Positions 8,842-18,222 of a stretch of DNA of 64,000 bases are shown in pieces. The translations under genes were made by a program, and so were the position numbers. Below the pieces are notes generated by a model. It had not been told where the DNA came from. It searched no databases and was given only the letters and a program-made list of their open reading frames with translations. The first letter of the stretch is position 1. Every line of letters begins with the position of its first letter. Location of the stretch: contig NZ_JACJOU010000022.1 of assembly GCF_014695725.1 (NCBI RefSeq), forward strand, positions 186,001-250,000, in the 5' to 3' direction. Source of the stretch: Microcoleus sp. FACHB-672. GTDB taxonomy: Bacteria > Cyanobacteriota > Cyanobacteriia > Cyanobacteriales > Oscillatoriaceae.

Positions 8842-11562
8842 ATGAATGAGAGCCGATTACAAGCATGTCTAAATTTAATCCAACAACTGCAAAGTTGCCC
8901 CAGTGGGGAAAGAGAGCAGATATTAGCAGATAACGAACACCTAATCGATAAATGGTTCCTGCTAGCCTATGAATTCCAGGCGGAAATGATGGCGAAGGAA
9001 GGGCAGGAAAATGGGGCAAATTTTTTTAGAAATTTGGTAGCACAGATAAGGGAAAAGGTGCCAGATTCGCTTGAATTTCCCGAAATTTACCGATTCTTGA
9101 TACAGATACTCCTGACTACTTCAGACAGCAACCACAACTCCGCCGAAGTGTATCCCCTGCTGGAAGCGAACCTGGAAAAGCTAAATCCCATCTTCGCTCA
9201 ACTGTTGCGTGATTGGGCCACCCAAACGCCGACGGCAGTCGAATCAACACAGGCACACATTAACGCAGTAAATATTGTCAACTTCAGCATCCTGATTCAA
9301 CAATTCCCATTAGGCAGCAAGTCAAGCAATTTAGAAATTGCGATTGCGGGATATAAAGTTGGGTTGAGCGTCTTTACCCGTTTAGACTACCCCAACGAAT
9401 GGGCAATGACTCAAACTAATCTGGGAACTGCCTACAGCGACCCAATTCTCGCCGCCGACAAACCCCAAAACATTAAATCCGCTATTGCCTGTCATAAAAA
9501 AGCTTTGCAAGTTTATAAAAGACAAGCATTCTCCCAACAATGGGCAATGACTCAAAATAATCTGGGAACTGCTTACTATTCCCCATTTCTCGGCGGCGAC
9601 AGATCTCAAAACCTCAAATCTGCCATTGGCTGTTTTAAAAAAGCTTTGCAAGTTTATAAAAAACAAGCCTTTCCCCAACAATGGGCAAAGACTCAACACA
9701 ATTTGGGAACTGCCTATAGTGAGTTAATTTTCGGCCGCGACAAACCTCAAAACATCAAATCCGCCATTGCCTGTTTTAAAAAAGCTTTGCAAGTTTATAA
9801 CGGGCAAGACTTCCCAGAAAATCATGCAGAAATTTTATTTAATTTAGGGTGTACTTATCAAGAAAACCGCAAGTTTGAGCAAGCTTACAATACCTTTGTT
9901 TCTGCTATTTATAGCGTAGAATTTCTGCGAAGTGAAATTTACTCTGGAGATGAACGTAAGAAAAAACTAGCGGAAGAATGGAATAAACTTTACCGGCGCA
10001 TGGTGGAAGTTTGCCTGGAGTTGGGCAAGTACACCGAAGCTATTGAATATGTGGAACGCAGCAAAGCACGTAACCTCGTGGAACTCCTTGCTATCCGCGA
10101 CTTGTATCCCAAAGGGCAAATTCCTGAAGACGTGCGAACTCAACTGCAACACTTGCGGCAAAAAATTGAAGTGGAAAATCGCCGTCTCGCTGCCGACTCT
10201 AACCCCAACAACAGCCACCTCAACTACTTAAGGGAAGAATACAATCGACTGTTTCCCTTTCAACCCATCGATTATCCCCACATTCAAGAACTGCTAGATA
10301 ATCGCACGGCAATTATTGAGTGGTATCTTCTGGGGGATGCGTTTCTCACCTTCGTGATAGCACCTGATTCAGTTTCCTCTGAAAAAAAATCTATATCTCA
10401 TTTAAGAGGGACAGCAGGATCACTCAAAGTTTTACAATTCTTCAAAACCGACTTCGATGCTTTAATCGCTTGGGGAAATAATTACCTCAACCACTATCTA
10501 AGAAATAAAGAAGAATGGAAATATAAATTAGCTGCCCGCCTTCAGGAACTCGCGCTGATTTTGCATCTTGATGAGATTCTGGCTTGTCTTGCTCCAACGA
10601 TTGATCAATTAGTTTTGGTTCCTCATCTCTTCATGCACGTGTTCCCCCTTCATGCGTTGCAAGGCACAAGGCAAAAGTCAAAAGGCAAAAGTAAAGAAGT
10701 GGAGACAGTTACCGGCTGCCTGCTTGACTTATTCGCTGGTGGAGTGAAATACGCCCCCAGTTGCCAACTGCTACAACAAGCACAAAGCCGACAACGCTCC
10801 AACTTAGATCGCCTCTTTGCCATCCAAAACCCCACTGAGGATCTTTACTTCACCGACATTGAAGTAGAATCGATCCAGCTACACTTCAATGCCGGTGAAG
10901 TTTGGAAAAAAAAGGATGCTTGCAAAACCAAATTTGAGCAATTACAAAACGCTTACCTGCCACAAACTCACTGCGCCCACTTTTCCTGCCACGGCTACTT
11001 TAACTTTAAAAATCCCCTGCTTTCCGCTCTGCTGCTGGCTAACTGCTATATTCCTATGCCAGAAAAACCCGATCCCAAACGCCATTTACCACTACAGGAG
11101 GGCCGCGCAATCGATCTGGCTCAATGTCTCACCCTCGCAGATATAATTTCCCTCGATTTAAGTGCTTGCCGGCTGGTTTTCCTCTCTGCCTGCGAAACCG
11201 GCATTACAGACTTATACTCCACGAGTGACGAATATATTAGCCTCTTGAGCGGCTTTTTGATTGCCGGTTCCCCTAGCGTGGTAGGTTCTCTATGGAAAGT
11301 CAATGACTTATCCACCGCCCTTTTAACCATCCGGTTTTACCAAAATCTCAAAGCCGGTTTGTCTGTAACCCTTGCCCTGAATACTGCCCAAATCTGGCTG
11401 CGGGATGCGACCAAAGAGAAGTTGCAGGAGTGGACGAGTCAACTATCACTTAATTCCGCTCAAAGAATACAGATCAAAGCTTTTTTGTATAAGATTGAAT
11501 CTAATACCAAGCCCTTTGAGTCGCCTTACTTCTGGGCGGCATTTTGTGCGATCGGGCAGTAG
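8842..11562 (+). CDS. TPR-CHAT caspase-like protease
   Basis: A 906-residue soluble protein. An N-terminal helical region carries the SCPSGEREQIL element common in cyanobacterial CHAT proteins. Three nearly identical 47-49-residue TPR-like repeats follow at about 183-330 (WAMTQ.NLGTAY...IKSAI.C.KKALQVY), then a further TPR region. The C-terminal CHAT domain (about 560-906) has both catalytic residues: His717 in HFSCHG and Cys784 in LSACETG. CHAT domains are caspase-fold cysteine proteases that act in bacterial immunity and regulated cell death, usually cutting a partner. The next gene starts 10 bases downstream and the third is coupled to it, so the likely substrates or effectors are encoded in the same operon. 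The substrate assignment is inference. Confidence 0.9.
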   Translation: MNESRLQACLNLIQQLQSCPSGEREQILADNEHLIDKWFLLAYEFQAEMMAKEGQENGANFFRNLVAQIREKVPDSLEFPEIYRFLIQILLTTSDSNHNSAEVYPLLEANLEKLNPIFAQLLRDWATQTPTAVESTQAHINAVNIVNFSILIQQFPLGSKSSNLEIAIAGYKVGLSVFTRLDYPNEWAMTQTNLGTAYSDPILAADKPQNIKSAIACHKKALQVYKRQAFSQQWAMTQNNLGTAYYSPFLGGDRSQNLKSAIGCFKKALQVYKKQAFPQQWAKTQHNLGTAYSELIFGRDKPQNIKSAIACFKKALQVYNGQDFPENHAEILFNLGCTYQENRKFEQAYNTFVSAIYSVEFLRSEIYSGDERKKKLAEEWNKLYRRMVEVCLELGKYTEAIEYVERSKARNLVELLAIRDLYPKGQIPEDVRTQLQHLRQKIEVENRRLAADSNPNNSHLNYLREEYNRLFPFQPIDYPHIQELLDNRTAIIEWYLLGDAFLTFVIAPDSVSSEKKSISHLRGTAGSLKVLQFFKTDFDALIAWGNNYLNHYLRNKEEWKYKLAARLQELALILHLDEILACLAPTIDQLVLVPHLFMHVFPLHALQGTRQKSKGKSKEVETVTGCLLDLFAGGVKYAPSCQLLQQAQSRQRSNLDRLFAIQNPTEDLYFTDIEVESIQLHFNAGEVWKKKDACKTKFEQLQNAYLPQTHCAHFSCHGYFNFKNPLLSALLLANCYIPMPEKPDPKRHLPLQEGRAIDLAQCLTLADIISLDLSACRLVFLSACETGITDLYSTSDEYISLLSGFLIAGSPSVVGSLWKVNDLSTALLTIRFYQNLKAGLSVTLALNTAQIWLRDATKEKLQEWTSQLSLNSAQRIQIKAFLYKIESNTKPFESPYFWAAFCAIGQ
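9391..9830 (+). repeat. Three tandem near-identical TPR-coding repeats
   Basis: Three units of about 145 bases share long identical words such as GGGAACTGC and AAAGCTTTGCAAGTTTATAA. The high DNA identity points to recent duplication inside the CHAT gene and a repeat number that can change. Confidence 0.7.
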
Positions 11563-11572
11563 GAGTTTAGCT

Positions 11573-11938
11573 ATGTCATTCCACGAACAAAATCTCGCAG
11601 CATTCATTGAGTTATTAATCGACAAGCGCTCGTCGAGGCTATTTTCTCCGCAAGATCGGGCGGAACTCATGCAGTTAATAGATCCGTTACCGGACGATAT
11701 TGAACAACTCTCAATCGCAATCGCCGATTGGTATGAAAATCGAGCGAGCATCCTTGACGCGCAACTAGAACTGCTCAACGATCTATCACGTGGGGCGATA
11801 AGGATAAACGGTGATAAAGCCCCAGGCAGCATTCAAGGCAATGTTCCCGAACCCAACCCTAAACTCAACAAACAAATGCTGGGAAATAGCATTCAAAACA
11901 GTTATGGTAAACAATCCCCGCCTGACAAAAATCGCTGA
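11573..11938 (+). CDS. Small helical protein in CHAT operon, unknown function
   Basis: The ATG at 11573 is preceded by AGGAG at 11561-11565, so it is chosen over an upstream in-frame start inside the CHAT gene. The 121-residue product has a helical N-terminal half (about 1-68, including PLPDDIEQLSIAIADWYENR and LDAQLELL) and a Pro/Asn/Gly-rich, probably disordered C-terminal half. No membrane segment, catalytic motif or recognised family is seen. It lies between the CHAT protease gene and a membrane-protein gene, and its stop overlaps the next ATG by one base. An adaptor, inhibitor or protease substrate role is plausible but unproven. Confidence 0.75.
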   Translation: MSFHEQNLAAFIELLIDKRSSRLFSPQDRAELMQLIDPLPDDIEQLSIAIADWYENRASILDAQLELLNDLSRGAIRINGDKAPGSIQGNVPEPNPKLNKQMLGNSIQNSYGKQSPPDKNR

Positions 11939-13440
11939 TGAAAAATCCTCAATCGACTGAAAAAGTCAACAATCCTAAACTCACGCTATACGCTTTTCAT
12001 TTGCGGAATAATTTGGCATTGGGTTTCGAGGAGCCGGTTGAAACGGCAAATCTTTTGTGGACAAAGTGTGAGGAGTTAGGAGAAAAATTACAAGTTCCTC
12101 GCCTCCAATTTCTGAGAGAACGCCTCACAAAAGAATGGGGAAGTTCTATTGGTGTTTCTCCCCATAACGAAAAACAGCCCAGTGACTATTTAGAACTTTT
12201 ACCTATCAATGAATATGGAAAAAGATTACTTCATTTTTCCCCAATTACAGAATCAACTGATTTGAAAATGAGGGGAGAAATTTATGCGCTACAAATTCAT
12301 GATACCTATGCAATTGATCTAACTCTACGTTATCCTTATCAAAATATAGACCTTGCGAAAATCCACAATCTAAATTACAAGGATTGCTTACTTTCCAATC
12401 AAATTCAAGCCTCTCTCGGACAAACTTTAGTTTTATTTACTCAACCTGCTAGTTCCATACAAAATTCCGAAACCTTGGCTAAAAACTGTGTAGAATTTCT
12501 GCTATCACCCTTTGAGGCAAACAAGCTTTTAAAGACTGCTCCTTATGCAGGTAAATTTTTAGGCAGCCCCATCTTTGAATATGAGAGTGGCGACGATAAC
12601 CCAAGCCAAAATTTACACTTACTCATTTGGTTAAACTCTGACCCTGAAACTGAATCACTAGAAGCACAAGGTGATTACTGCCAACGGCTGATCAATCTCT
12701 TATATTGCCGCAGCAGAATCCTTTATACCTATTTTCAATCTCGTCAGTGCAATCAAAAAGCTCGCAGCATCTACAAAATTATAGAAACGAAATTTCAAGA
12801 CTTTAAGAACCCACCTTCAACCTCAAATGAAAGATTAAAACAGTTTAAACAGTTATTAACAGAAATGCCTCAGCAAGCTTTTGATTATGCTAATCATTTA
12901 CGAGATTTTGAAATTTATATTAACACCCTAGAAACAAACGCAAAAAACTACCGAGCCTGCCTTGAGAGATTGCAAGAAATTAGCTTAAAAGATAAAGATA
13001 ACTTGGACTTCTTACAAAAGTTTTTAACTCGGACTGAAACGATGCTAATAGAACAAATCCGAGTAGACTTAGGTTATTTGATGCCAGCTCAAAAACTTTT
13101 CGATCAAATGATTTCTACGGTTCGAGGTATTGTTGAAATTGAACAAGCAGAAAGGGAAAAATCACTAGAAAGAACGATTCAAATTTTAGGAACAGGACTC
13201 GGTGCCGGCGGGATTATCGCTTCTGCAATTTCCGGTCATATTACCGTGCCGATGGTCTGGCCAAATCACCCAAAAGCTGATGAAATTCACCCAGCAATTC
13301 ATACGACTGTGTGGAGTTTAGTTGCGTTTTTAGCCTTTGCAGGATTCACTGCTGCGATTAACGGTTGGTTTGCTGATAGGTTAGCTAAAAGAAAGCGGCA
13401 ACAGCAAGAAAAATCTGCAAAGAAGCCGACAGGCATATGA
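11938..13440 (+). CDS. Coiled-coil protein with two C-terminal membrane helices, putative effector of the CHAT operon
   Basis: A 500-residue protein not assigned to a family. Residues 1-255 look globular, with alternating strands and helices (AYHLRNNL-like start, LLIWLNSD near 235). Residues 255-410 are mostly long charged helices. Two hydrophobic segments follow at about 414-440 (GTGLGAGGIIASAISG) and 454-480 (WSLVAFLAFAGFTAAI), then a basic tail (KRKRQQQ). A long-helix plus two-TM end recalls CorA-type channels, but the GMN signature is absent. ATG 11938 overlaps the previous stop, implying translational coupling with the small protein and the CHAT protease. A membrane-damaging effector released or regulated by the protease is the favoured inference. 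Confidence 0.78.
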   Translation: MKNPQSTEKVNNPKLTLYAFHLRNNLALGFEEPVETANLLWTKCEELGEKLQVPRLQFLRERLTKEWGSSIGVSPHNEKQPSDYLELLPINEYGKRLLHFSPITESTDLKMRGEIYALQIHDTYAIDLTLRYPYQNIDLAKIHNLNYKDCLLSNQIQASLGQTLVLFTQPASSIQNSETLAKNCVEFLLSPFEANKLLKTAPYAGKFLGSPIFEYESGDDNPSQNLHLLIWLNSDPETESLEAQGDYCQRLINLLYCRSRILYTYFQSRQCNQKARSIYKIIETKFQDFKNPPSTSNERLKQFKQLLTEMPQQAFDYANHLRDFEIYINTLETNAKNYRACLERLQEISLKDKDNLDFLQKFLTRTETMLIEQIRVDLGYLMPAQKLFDQMISTVRGIVEIEQAEREKSLERTIQILGTGLGAGGIIASAISGHITVPMVWPNHPKADEIHPAIHTTVWSLVAFLAFAGFTAAINGWFADRLAKRKRQQQEKSAKKPTGI

Positions 13441-13476
13441 CGAATTAATCACAATTTTTCTAACTTAATTCTATTG

Positions 13477-13968
13477 TTACCGCTGAAACCATGCCGTTAA
13501 AGCCAAAGCTAACCCGTCAGCAGCATCATCAGGTTTCGGTAAAGTTTCTAAATTTAATTCCCTGGCAACGGCTTCTTGCACTTCCAATTTATCCGCATTG
13601 CCATAGCCGGTGAGTGCTTGCTTAACCTGTGCCGGCGTATATTCAACTAAAGGCACTTCACACTGCGCGATCACTAACATCACCACACCCCGCGCCTGTG
13701 CAACCAAAATTGTATTTGCCATGCGATAAAAAAAGAACTTTTCAATCGCAATTAAATCGGGTTGCAATTGTTTGATGACGGTGTGCAAGTCTTCATAAAT
13801 GGTACAGAGTCGCCGCCCAATTTCCTCACCGGCAGGCGTCTGAATGACTCCAAAATCTAATGCAGAAACCGTGCCGGCAATGTTTCCGCCGGCAGCCGGT
13901 TCACAGCAAATTGCCCCAAATCCTAATTTGGCTAACCCTGGATCTATGCCGAGGATTCGCTTTTGCAT
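13477..13968 (-). CDS. ruvC: Holliday junction resolvase RuvC
   Basis: A 163-residue endonuclease that cuts four-way DNA junctions during homologous recombination with RuvAB. The RNase-H-like active site is complete: Asp in [14 protein letters not shown], Glu in LIAIEKFFF, and the pair of Asp in [12 protein letters not shown]. The length is normal for the family. It lies 79 bases downstream of chlI on the same strand, separated by a repeat-derived hairpin that may end the chlI transcript. Confidence 0.95.
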   Translation of the reverse strand: MQKRILGIDPGLAKLGFGAICCEPAAGGNIAGTVSALDFGVIQTPAGEEIGRRLCTIYEDLHTVIKQLQPDLIAIEKFFFYRMANTILVAQARGVVMLVIAQCEVPLVEYTPAQVKQALTGYGNADKLEVQEAVARELNLETLPKPDDAADGLALALTAWFQR

Positions 13969-13988
13969 GGGTTGTTATGGTTGAGTTT

Positions 13989-14042
13989 TTTAACCGCAGA
14001 TAAACACAGATAAAAGCGTGATATTTGTGTGATCTGCGGTTG
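13989..14042. repeat. Dispersed GCAGATAAACGCAGAT-type repeat, copy 2, hairpin between chlI and ruvC
   Basis: It contains AACCGCAGAT (13992-14001) and its exact inverse ATCTGCGGTT (14032-14041), with AACACAG words between. The element could form a 10-bp hairpin; on the minus strand the far side is TTAAAAAACTC, so it may also act as a chlI terminator. Confidence 0.6.
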
Positions 14043-14047
14043 TTTTC

Positions 14048-15172
14048 TTAGCGTTTGCCGGCACCGTTTGCTTGTGCAACTTTTTCGTCTGCCGGTTCTG
14101 CTAATCCAAATACGCGGCAGAAAACTTTTTGCACTTTGTAGCCTGAATCAATCGATTCTAAAGGATCTTTCCGCAGCCGGTGACGCAGGCAAAGTGTAAC
14201 CACTTGGCGGATATCATCAACCGTGACTTCTGTGCGTCCTTCAAAGGCAGCTAATGCTTTGGCAGCGCGATTTGTGACTAAATCTCCGCGCAATCCGTCC
14301 ACATCTAATTCTGAGCAAACTTGCGAAATTTGCACCCGAAAGTCATAGTCAATTTGCACCGATTTAAGCAACTCTTGGGCATCTGCAAGCCGTTGTTGCA
14401 GGGCTTCTTGTTCATGCCGGTGCTTTTCTAAAAACTCTTGAGGATTTTGGTCAAAACCTGAGCGTTCCTCGACAATTTGCACGCGCAAGGTGGGATCTTT
14501 TACGGTGCGAATTTCTGCGTGCATCCCAAAGCGATCCAGCAATTGCGGACGCAATTCCCCTTCTTCTGGGTTGCCAGAACCCACAAGCACAAAACGGGCA
14601 GGGTGACGAATCGAAATGCCTTCCCGTTCTACGGTATTCCAACCTGAAGCGGCTGAATCTAAGAGCACATCGACTAAGTGATCGTCCAGCAAGTTGACTT
14701 CATCGACATAGAGGATGCCGCGATTGGCTTTTGCCAGTAACCCCGGTTCAAAAGCTTTCACGCCTTCAGACAGGGCTTTTTCAATATCAATGGTGCCGCA
14801 AACCCGGTCTTCTGTTGCGCCCAATGGTAAATCCACCATTTGCACTTTGCGATTTGCCACCGGCACGTTTTCTTCACGCCCCAGCCGTTCTCGCACGGCA
14901 TCGCTCATCAAATCTGGATCGCTGGGATGGCTGTTGAACGGATCGTCTGCCACAACTTCAATTTCTGGCAGCAAGTCAGCGAGCGCCCGGATGGTGGTCG
15001 ATTTGCCGGTGCCGCGATCTCCCATAATCATCACCCCACCGATTTTGGGGTCAATTACATTCAACAACAGTGCAAGCTTCATCTCTTCTTGGCCAACGAT
15101 GGCGGTGAAGGGAAAAACGGCACGACGAGCAGTTAAGTTCGAGACAGGGCTGGCTTGTGCGGTCAGAGTCAT
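14048..15172 (-). CDS. chlI: Magnesium chelatase ATPase subunit I
   Basis: A 374-residue AAA+ subunit of Mg-chelatase, which inserts Mg2+ into protoporphyrin IX at the first step of the chlorophyll branch, with ChlD and ChlH. Walker A is GDRGTGKST near residue 52. Walker B is [15 protein letters not shown], followed by the sensor strand [23 protein letters not shown] with its arginine finger. The length and C-terminal helical lid match the family. ATG 15172 gives the conserved start followed by [13 protein letters not shown]. It is transcribed away from dapB, with about 390 bases of shared upstream DNA. Confidence 0.97.
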   Translation of the reverse strand: MTLTAQASPVSNLTARRAVFPFTAIVGQEEMKLALLLNVIDPKIGGVMIMGDRGTGKSTTIRALADLLPEIEVVADDPFNSHPSDPDLMSDAVRERLGREENVPVANRKVQMVDLPLGATEDRVCGTIDIEKALSEGVKAFEPGLLAKANRGILYVDEVNLLDDHLVDVLLDSAASGWNTVEREGISIRHPARFVLVGSGNPEEGELRPQLLDRFGMHAEIRTVKDPTLRVQIVEERSGFDQNPQEFLEKHRHEQEALQQRLADAQELLKSVQIDYDFRVQISQVCSELDVDGLRGDLVTNRAAKALAAFEGRTEVTVDDIRQVVTLCLRHRLRKDPLESIDSGYKVQKVFCRVFGLAEPADEKVAQANGAGKR

Positions 15173-15563
15173 AACGATTTTAGATTTTGAATGCGCGAAT
15201 TTTTGATCTTATCTAAATTTGGCAGAACCTATAATAGGAAATAGTTTCAGCCGGCAGCAACGAGCCTCAAAAATAATAGTTATTAACCAAATTTGAGATC
15301 ACGAGATTTCCGAGACGTTCAGCACTTTCAGATTGCCGTCTCTCATTTTACAGCCCAGCGTCAGGCCATTATCATGTACCCGCAAGATTAACCAACTTTC
15401 TCTAAAGCCGGCACGCCCAAAAGCCGGTTAATGCCGGTAATCCTTTTGCTGCCATACCCAACTGCCCTAAAATTCGCTAGGTGGCAACCGCGATATCTTT
15501 AGATGAAGACCCTGATCATCGGCTGCCGCCCCCTAACCCACAACCGCATTTCCAGATAAATTT
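15173..15563. other. Divergent spacer between chlI and dapB
   Basis: 391 bases with no credible gene on either strand. It must hold the chlI and dapB promoters. It contains several GCCGG words and an AT-rich part near 15230-15300. No riboswitch or strong hairpin was recognised. Confidence 0.4.
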
Positions 15564-16391
15564 ATGAGCAGTAATTCCCCCATCCCTGTTGTTGTCAATG
15601 GTGCCGCCGGCAAAATGGGCCGCGAAGTGATCAAGGCAGTTGCTGAAGCGCCGGATATGACGTTGCTGGGCGCAATTGACCGAAATCCAGAATACTTCGG
15701 TCAAGATGCCGGTGAATTGGCCGGTATTGAACCCTTAGAAGTTCCCATCACCAACGATCTCGAATCGATGCTAGCTTTTGCCGCCCAGCAAAAAGAGATT
15801 GGCGTCATGGTAGATTTTACCCACCCGAAAACGGTGTATGATAACGTCCGCTCTGCGATCGCTTATGGCGTCAAGCCCGTGGTTGGCACCACCGGCTTAA
15901 GTCCAGAAAAACTGCAAGACCTCACTGAATTTGCCGATAAAGCCAGCACCGGCTGCCTGATTATCCCGAATTTCTCCATCGGCATGGTTTTGCTGCAACA
16001 AGCTGCCGTTCAGGCATCCCAGTATTTTGACCATGTAGAAATTATCGAACTACACCACAACCAAAAAGCCGACGCCCCCAGTGGCACAGCGATTCAAACC
16101 GCCCAATTACTCGCAGAATTAGGTAAAACGTTCAACCCGCCCCAAGTAGAGGAAAGCGAAAAACTTGCCGGTGCCAGAGGCAGTACCGCAGACGAAGGCA
16201 TCCGCATCCACAGCATCCGCCTCCCTGGTTTAATTGCTCACCAAGAGGTGATTTTCGGGGCTGCCGGTCAAGTTTACACCCTGCGTCACGACACCAGCGA
16301 TCGCGCTTGCTATATGCCCGGTGTCTTACTCGCCATTCGCAAAGTCCTCCAGCTCAAATCCCTCGTTTATGGTTTAGAAAAGATCCTTTAA
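15564..16391 (+). CDS. dapB: 4-hydroxy-tetrahydrodipicolinate reductase
   Basis: A 275-residue NAD(P)H-dependent reductase of the diaminopimelate/lysine pathway, acting after DapA to give tetrahydrodipicolinate. It has the dinucleotide motif [13 protein letters not shown] near residue 10, VDFTHP, VGTTGLS, and the catalytic segment [15 protein letters not shown] (catalytic His and substrate-binding Lys). The C-terminus ([23 protein letters not shown]) matches DapB. The length is normal and the gene stands alone. Confidence 0.97.
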   Translation: MSSNSPIPVVVNGAAGKMGREVIKAVAEAPDMTLLGAIDRNPEYFGQDAGELAGIEPLEVPITNDLESMLAFAAQQKEIGVMVDFTHPKTVYDNVRSAIAYGVKPVVGTTGLSPEKLQDLTEFADKASTGCLIIPNFSIGMVLLQQAAVQASQYFDHVEIIELHHNQKADAPSGTAIQTAQLLAELGKTFNPPQVEESEKLAGARGSTADEGIRIHSIRLPGLIAHQEVIFGAAGQVYTLRHDTSDRACYMPGVLLAIRKVLQLKSLVYGLEKIL

Positions 16392-16437
16392 GAGGATGTT
16401 TGAAACGTGATCATTGCAACCCGAACCGCCCCCTAAA

Positions 16438-16455
16438 TCCCCCAATTCTGGGGGA
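16438..16455 (+). terminator. Short hairpin after dapB, repeat-type
   Basis: TCCCCC (16438-16443) pairs with GGGGGA (16450-16455) over a 6-base loop, 46 bases after the dapB stop. It sits in a CCCCTAAATCCCCCAATTCT-type dispersed sequence and may act as a terminator, though there is no strong T tail. Confidence 0.45.
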
Positions 16456-16479
16456 CTTTGAAGCGTAAGTCCTTAATCA

Positions 16480-16526
16480 CCGACACAGGACACAGAACCA
16501 GGGACACCGGACAGAAGACACAACCC
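16480..16526 (+). repeat. Short degenerate repeats (GGACAC-type) before a membrane-protein gene
   Basis: A run of near-repeats of 6-8 bases (GACACAGGACACAG, GGGACACCGGACAG, AAGACACAA). This is typical of cyanobacterial short tandemly repeated sequences. It directly abuts the chosen start at 16527 and makes the longer in-frame start at 16458 unlikely. Confidence 0.55.
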
Positions 16527-17210
16527 ATGCTCATCCCAATAACTCGCAAAACCTTTGAACAGCTCATCCCCGCCGTTGCCACCGGCGCTCAATATGCTTA
16601 CTATTCCGGCAAGTTTCCAGATTTCTTAAAGCGGCTGTTAATTTCTGTGGTTGCCGTCGTGGTGATTTCGCTGCTGGGACTTGCACTCGGCAACGGCGGT
16701 GGCGGCGGCCTGGTATTTTTATTAGGGATCACCGCAAGCCTTTACTGGCTGTGGGGTCCCGTTGCTGTGGCTAGTTTCCGCAATGTTGAATGCCGGCGTT
16801 ATCAGTATGCTGGATTTTGGCAAGGACGAGTTCTGGATGTTTATTTCACAGATGATTTAATCGGTCAAGAGGAAACCGTCAATACAAGAGGAGACCTCGT
16901 GATCGTGGAAAATCGAGAGCGCCGGCTGAATTTAGAAGTCGGAGATAAAACGGGGTTTTCCACCCAAATGCAAGTGCCCCTGCGTAAAGAACACGAAAAG
17001 ATCGTTAAAGGTCAAGTGGCGCTGATGTTGGTAATGTCCAATCAACCGGATTTAAGCCGAATTTCCAAATACTCAGACATTTACATTCCCAATAAGAATA
17101 TTTGGGTGAGTGACTATCCTTACCTGCGGCGGGATGAGTTTATCGATATCAGCCGGCAGTTACGCGAAGCCAAGCGCAAGCGGCAATCAGGGACTAGGGA
17201 TAGGGACTAG
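16527..17210 (+). CDS. Conserved cyanobacterial membrane protein, unknown function
   Basis: A 227-residue protein from ATG 16527, chosen because upstream codons lie in low-complexity repeats. It begins MLIPITRKTFEQLIPAVATG. A hydrophobic hairpin at about 35-85 carries a Gly run (GNGGGGG), and a soluble region with SDIYIPNKNIWVSDYPYLRR follows. This pattern is common in cyanobacteria and is sometimes labelled as a phosphate transporter permease, but nothing here resembles an ABC permease, so I leave the function open. The last residues (about 8) are encoded by flanking GGGACTAGGGATA repeats, showing repeat invasion of the 3' end. Confidence 0.75.
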   Translation: MLIPITRKTFEQLIPAVATGAQYAYYSGKFPDFLKRLLISVVAVVVISLLGLALGNGGGGGLVFLLGITASLYWLWGPVAVASFRNVECRRYQYAGFWQGRVLDVYFTDDLIGQEETVNTRGDLVIVENRERRLNLEVGDKTGFSTQMQVPLRKEHEKIVKGQVALMLVMSNQPDLSRISKYSDIYIPNKNIWVSDYPYLRRDEFIDISRQLREAKRKRQSGTRDRD

Positions 17211-17279
17211 GGATGAGGGATGAATTGCACTCAATGCCCAATCCCCCATGCCCCATGCTCCATGCCCATTCCCTATATC
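17189..17279 (+). repeat. Short tandem repeats (GGGACTAGGGAT and CCCCATGC types)
   Basis: Two families of short tandem words in succession: GGGACTAGGGATAGGGACTA near 17189, and CCCCATGCCCCATGCTCCAT near 17247. The first codes the C-terminus of the preceding gene; the second ends just before the cobH stop. Similar CCATGCCCCACACCC words occur before 19200. Confidence 0.65.
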
Positions 17280-17927
17280 TCATGACATTGCTGTATTCGT
17301 CTCTTGACCGTATGCCTGCCATGCCAGATCTACCAGTCCGTTAACAATGGCAACTGCAACCACCGCACTGCCTTTACGTCCCTCAATGCGAATGTGAGGA
17401 ACTAGGGAGTCATTGAGACGCCCTTTTGCAACATCCACATCCACAAATCCAGAGGGCGTGCCAATAACTAGAGCCGGCCTGATTTCCTCGGCTTCAATTA
17501 ATTCAACGAGTGTCGTCAAAGCCGTTTGCGCCTGTCCCACCACAAAAATTCCCTCTGGATAGCGTCTGGCTAGGGTTTCAATGCCCCAAGCCGCACGCGT
17601 TCTTTCTTTTTGAGGCCGCGTAATGGCTTCCATGCTGCAATACACGGGATTGGCAAAGGTCGTCTGAATCAGGGGTGCAATGCCAACCTGCACCATTGGC
17701 ACATCCACCACAATAGTCGTGCGGGCCGCTAATGCTGCGGCACCGGCTTGCAGGGCTTGCTCAGAAAAGCCGATCAAAGACTTGTATTCAAAATCGGCGG
17801 TTGCGTAAATCACCCGACGCACAATTTCGTACTCTGCCGGTGAAAAAACGTGATCGCCTATTTCTCGATCAATAATTCCCAGACTTTGGGCGTCGCTTAT
17901 ATGCCATTCCATCTTGAATCGCGGCAT
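17280..17927 (-). CDS. cobH: Precorrin-8X methylmutase
   Basis: A 215-residue enzyme that moves the C-11 methyl group to C-12 to form hydrogenobyrinic or cobyrinic acid in corrin-ring synthesis. Family segments visible are RRVIYATADFEYKSLIGFS, IVVDVPMVQVGI, SMEAITRPQKERTRAAWGIE and ALVIGTPSGFVDVDVAKGRL (loop close to the active site). ATG 17927 and an internal ATG six codons later are both possible starts. No cobalamin-riboswitch box was recognised upstream. The gene stands alone, with other corrin genes outside this window. Confidence 0.93.
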   Translation of the reverse strand: MPRFKMEWHISDAQSLGIIDREIGDHVFSPAEYEIVRRVIYATADFEYKSLIGFSEQALQAGAAALAARTTIVVDVPMVQVGIAPLIQTTFANPVYCSMEAITRPQKERTRAAWGIETLARRYPEGIFVVGQAQTALTTLVELIEAEEIRPALVIGTPSGFVDVDVAKGRLNDSLVPHIRIEGRKGSAVVAVAIVNGLVDLAWQAYGQETNTAMS

Positions 17928-18222
17928 GAAACTCGCGTTAAACCCTGCCGGGTTATAACGGCAGAGGGATGCCGTACCTCCAAACTAAAGTTTACGCGAT
18001 TCCTTCGCAAAAGCTACACACTAACCCTACAGGATATACTTTTTGCTTAAATACGGTAGGTTATGGCTGTGGCTAAGACAATGTAGCGCCGGCGTCCCTG
18101 CCTGCCTTTTAAAGCCGGTGAAAGACTGATTAACTGATCAGTTTTCAGCAGCTCAAGTCATTCGGGACGCTCGGATCTACAGAGAGAGAAATCCTTTGCC
18201 GGTCTTGTGCGCCACACTGCCT

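Noticed and set aside
11938-13440. CorA magnesium transporter
   Set aside because: The long-helix plus two-TM layout is similar, but the GMN signature is missing and the genetic linkage is with a protease.
16527-17210. Phosphate ABC transporter permease
   Set aside because: The label is often given to such proteins, but only a membrane hairpin and a soluble domain are visible, with no permease motif.
17928-18222. Possible cobalamin riboswitch upstream of cobH
   Set aside because: A small CTGCCG/CGGCAG hairpin exists, but no B12 box or riboswitch core was found.
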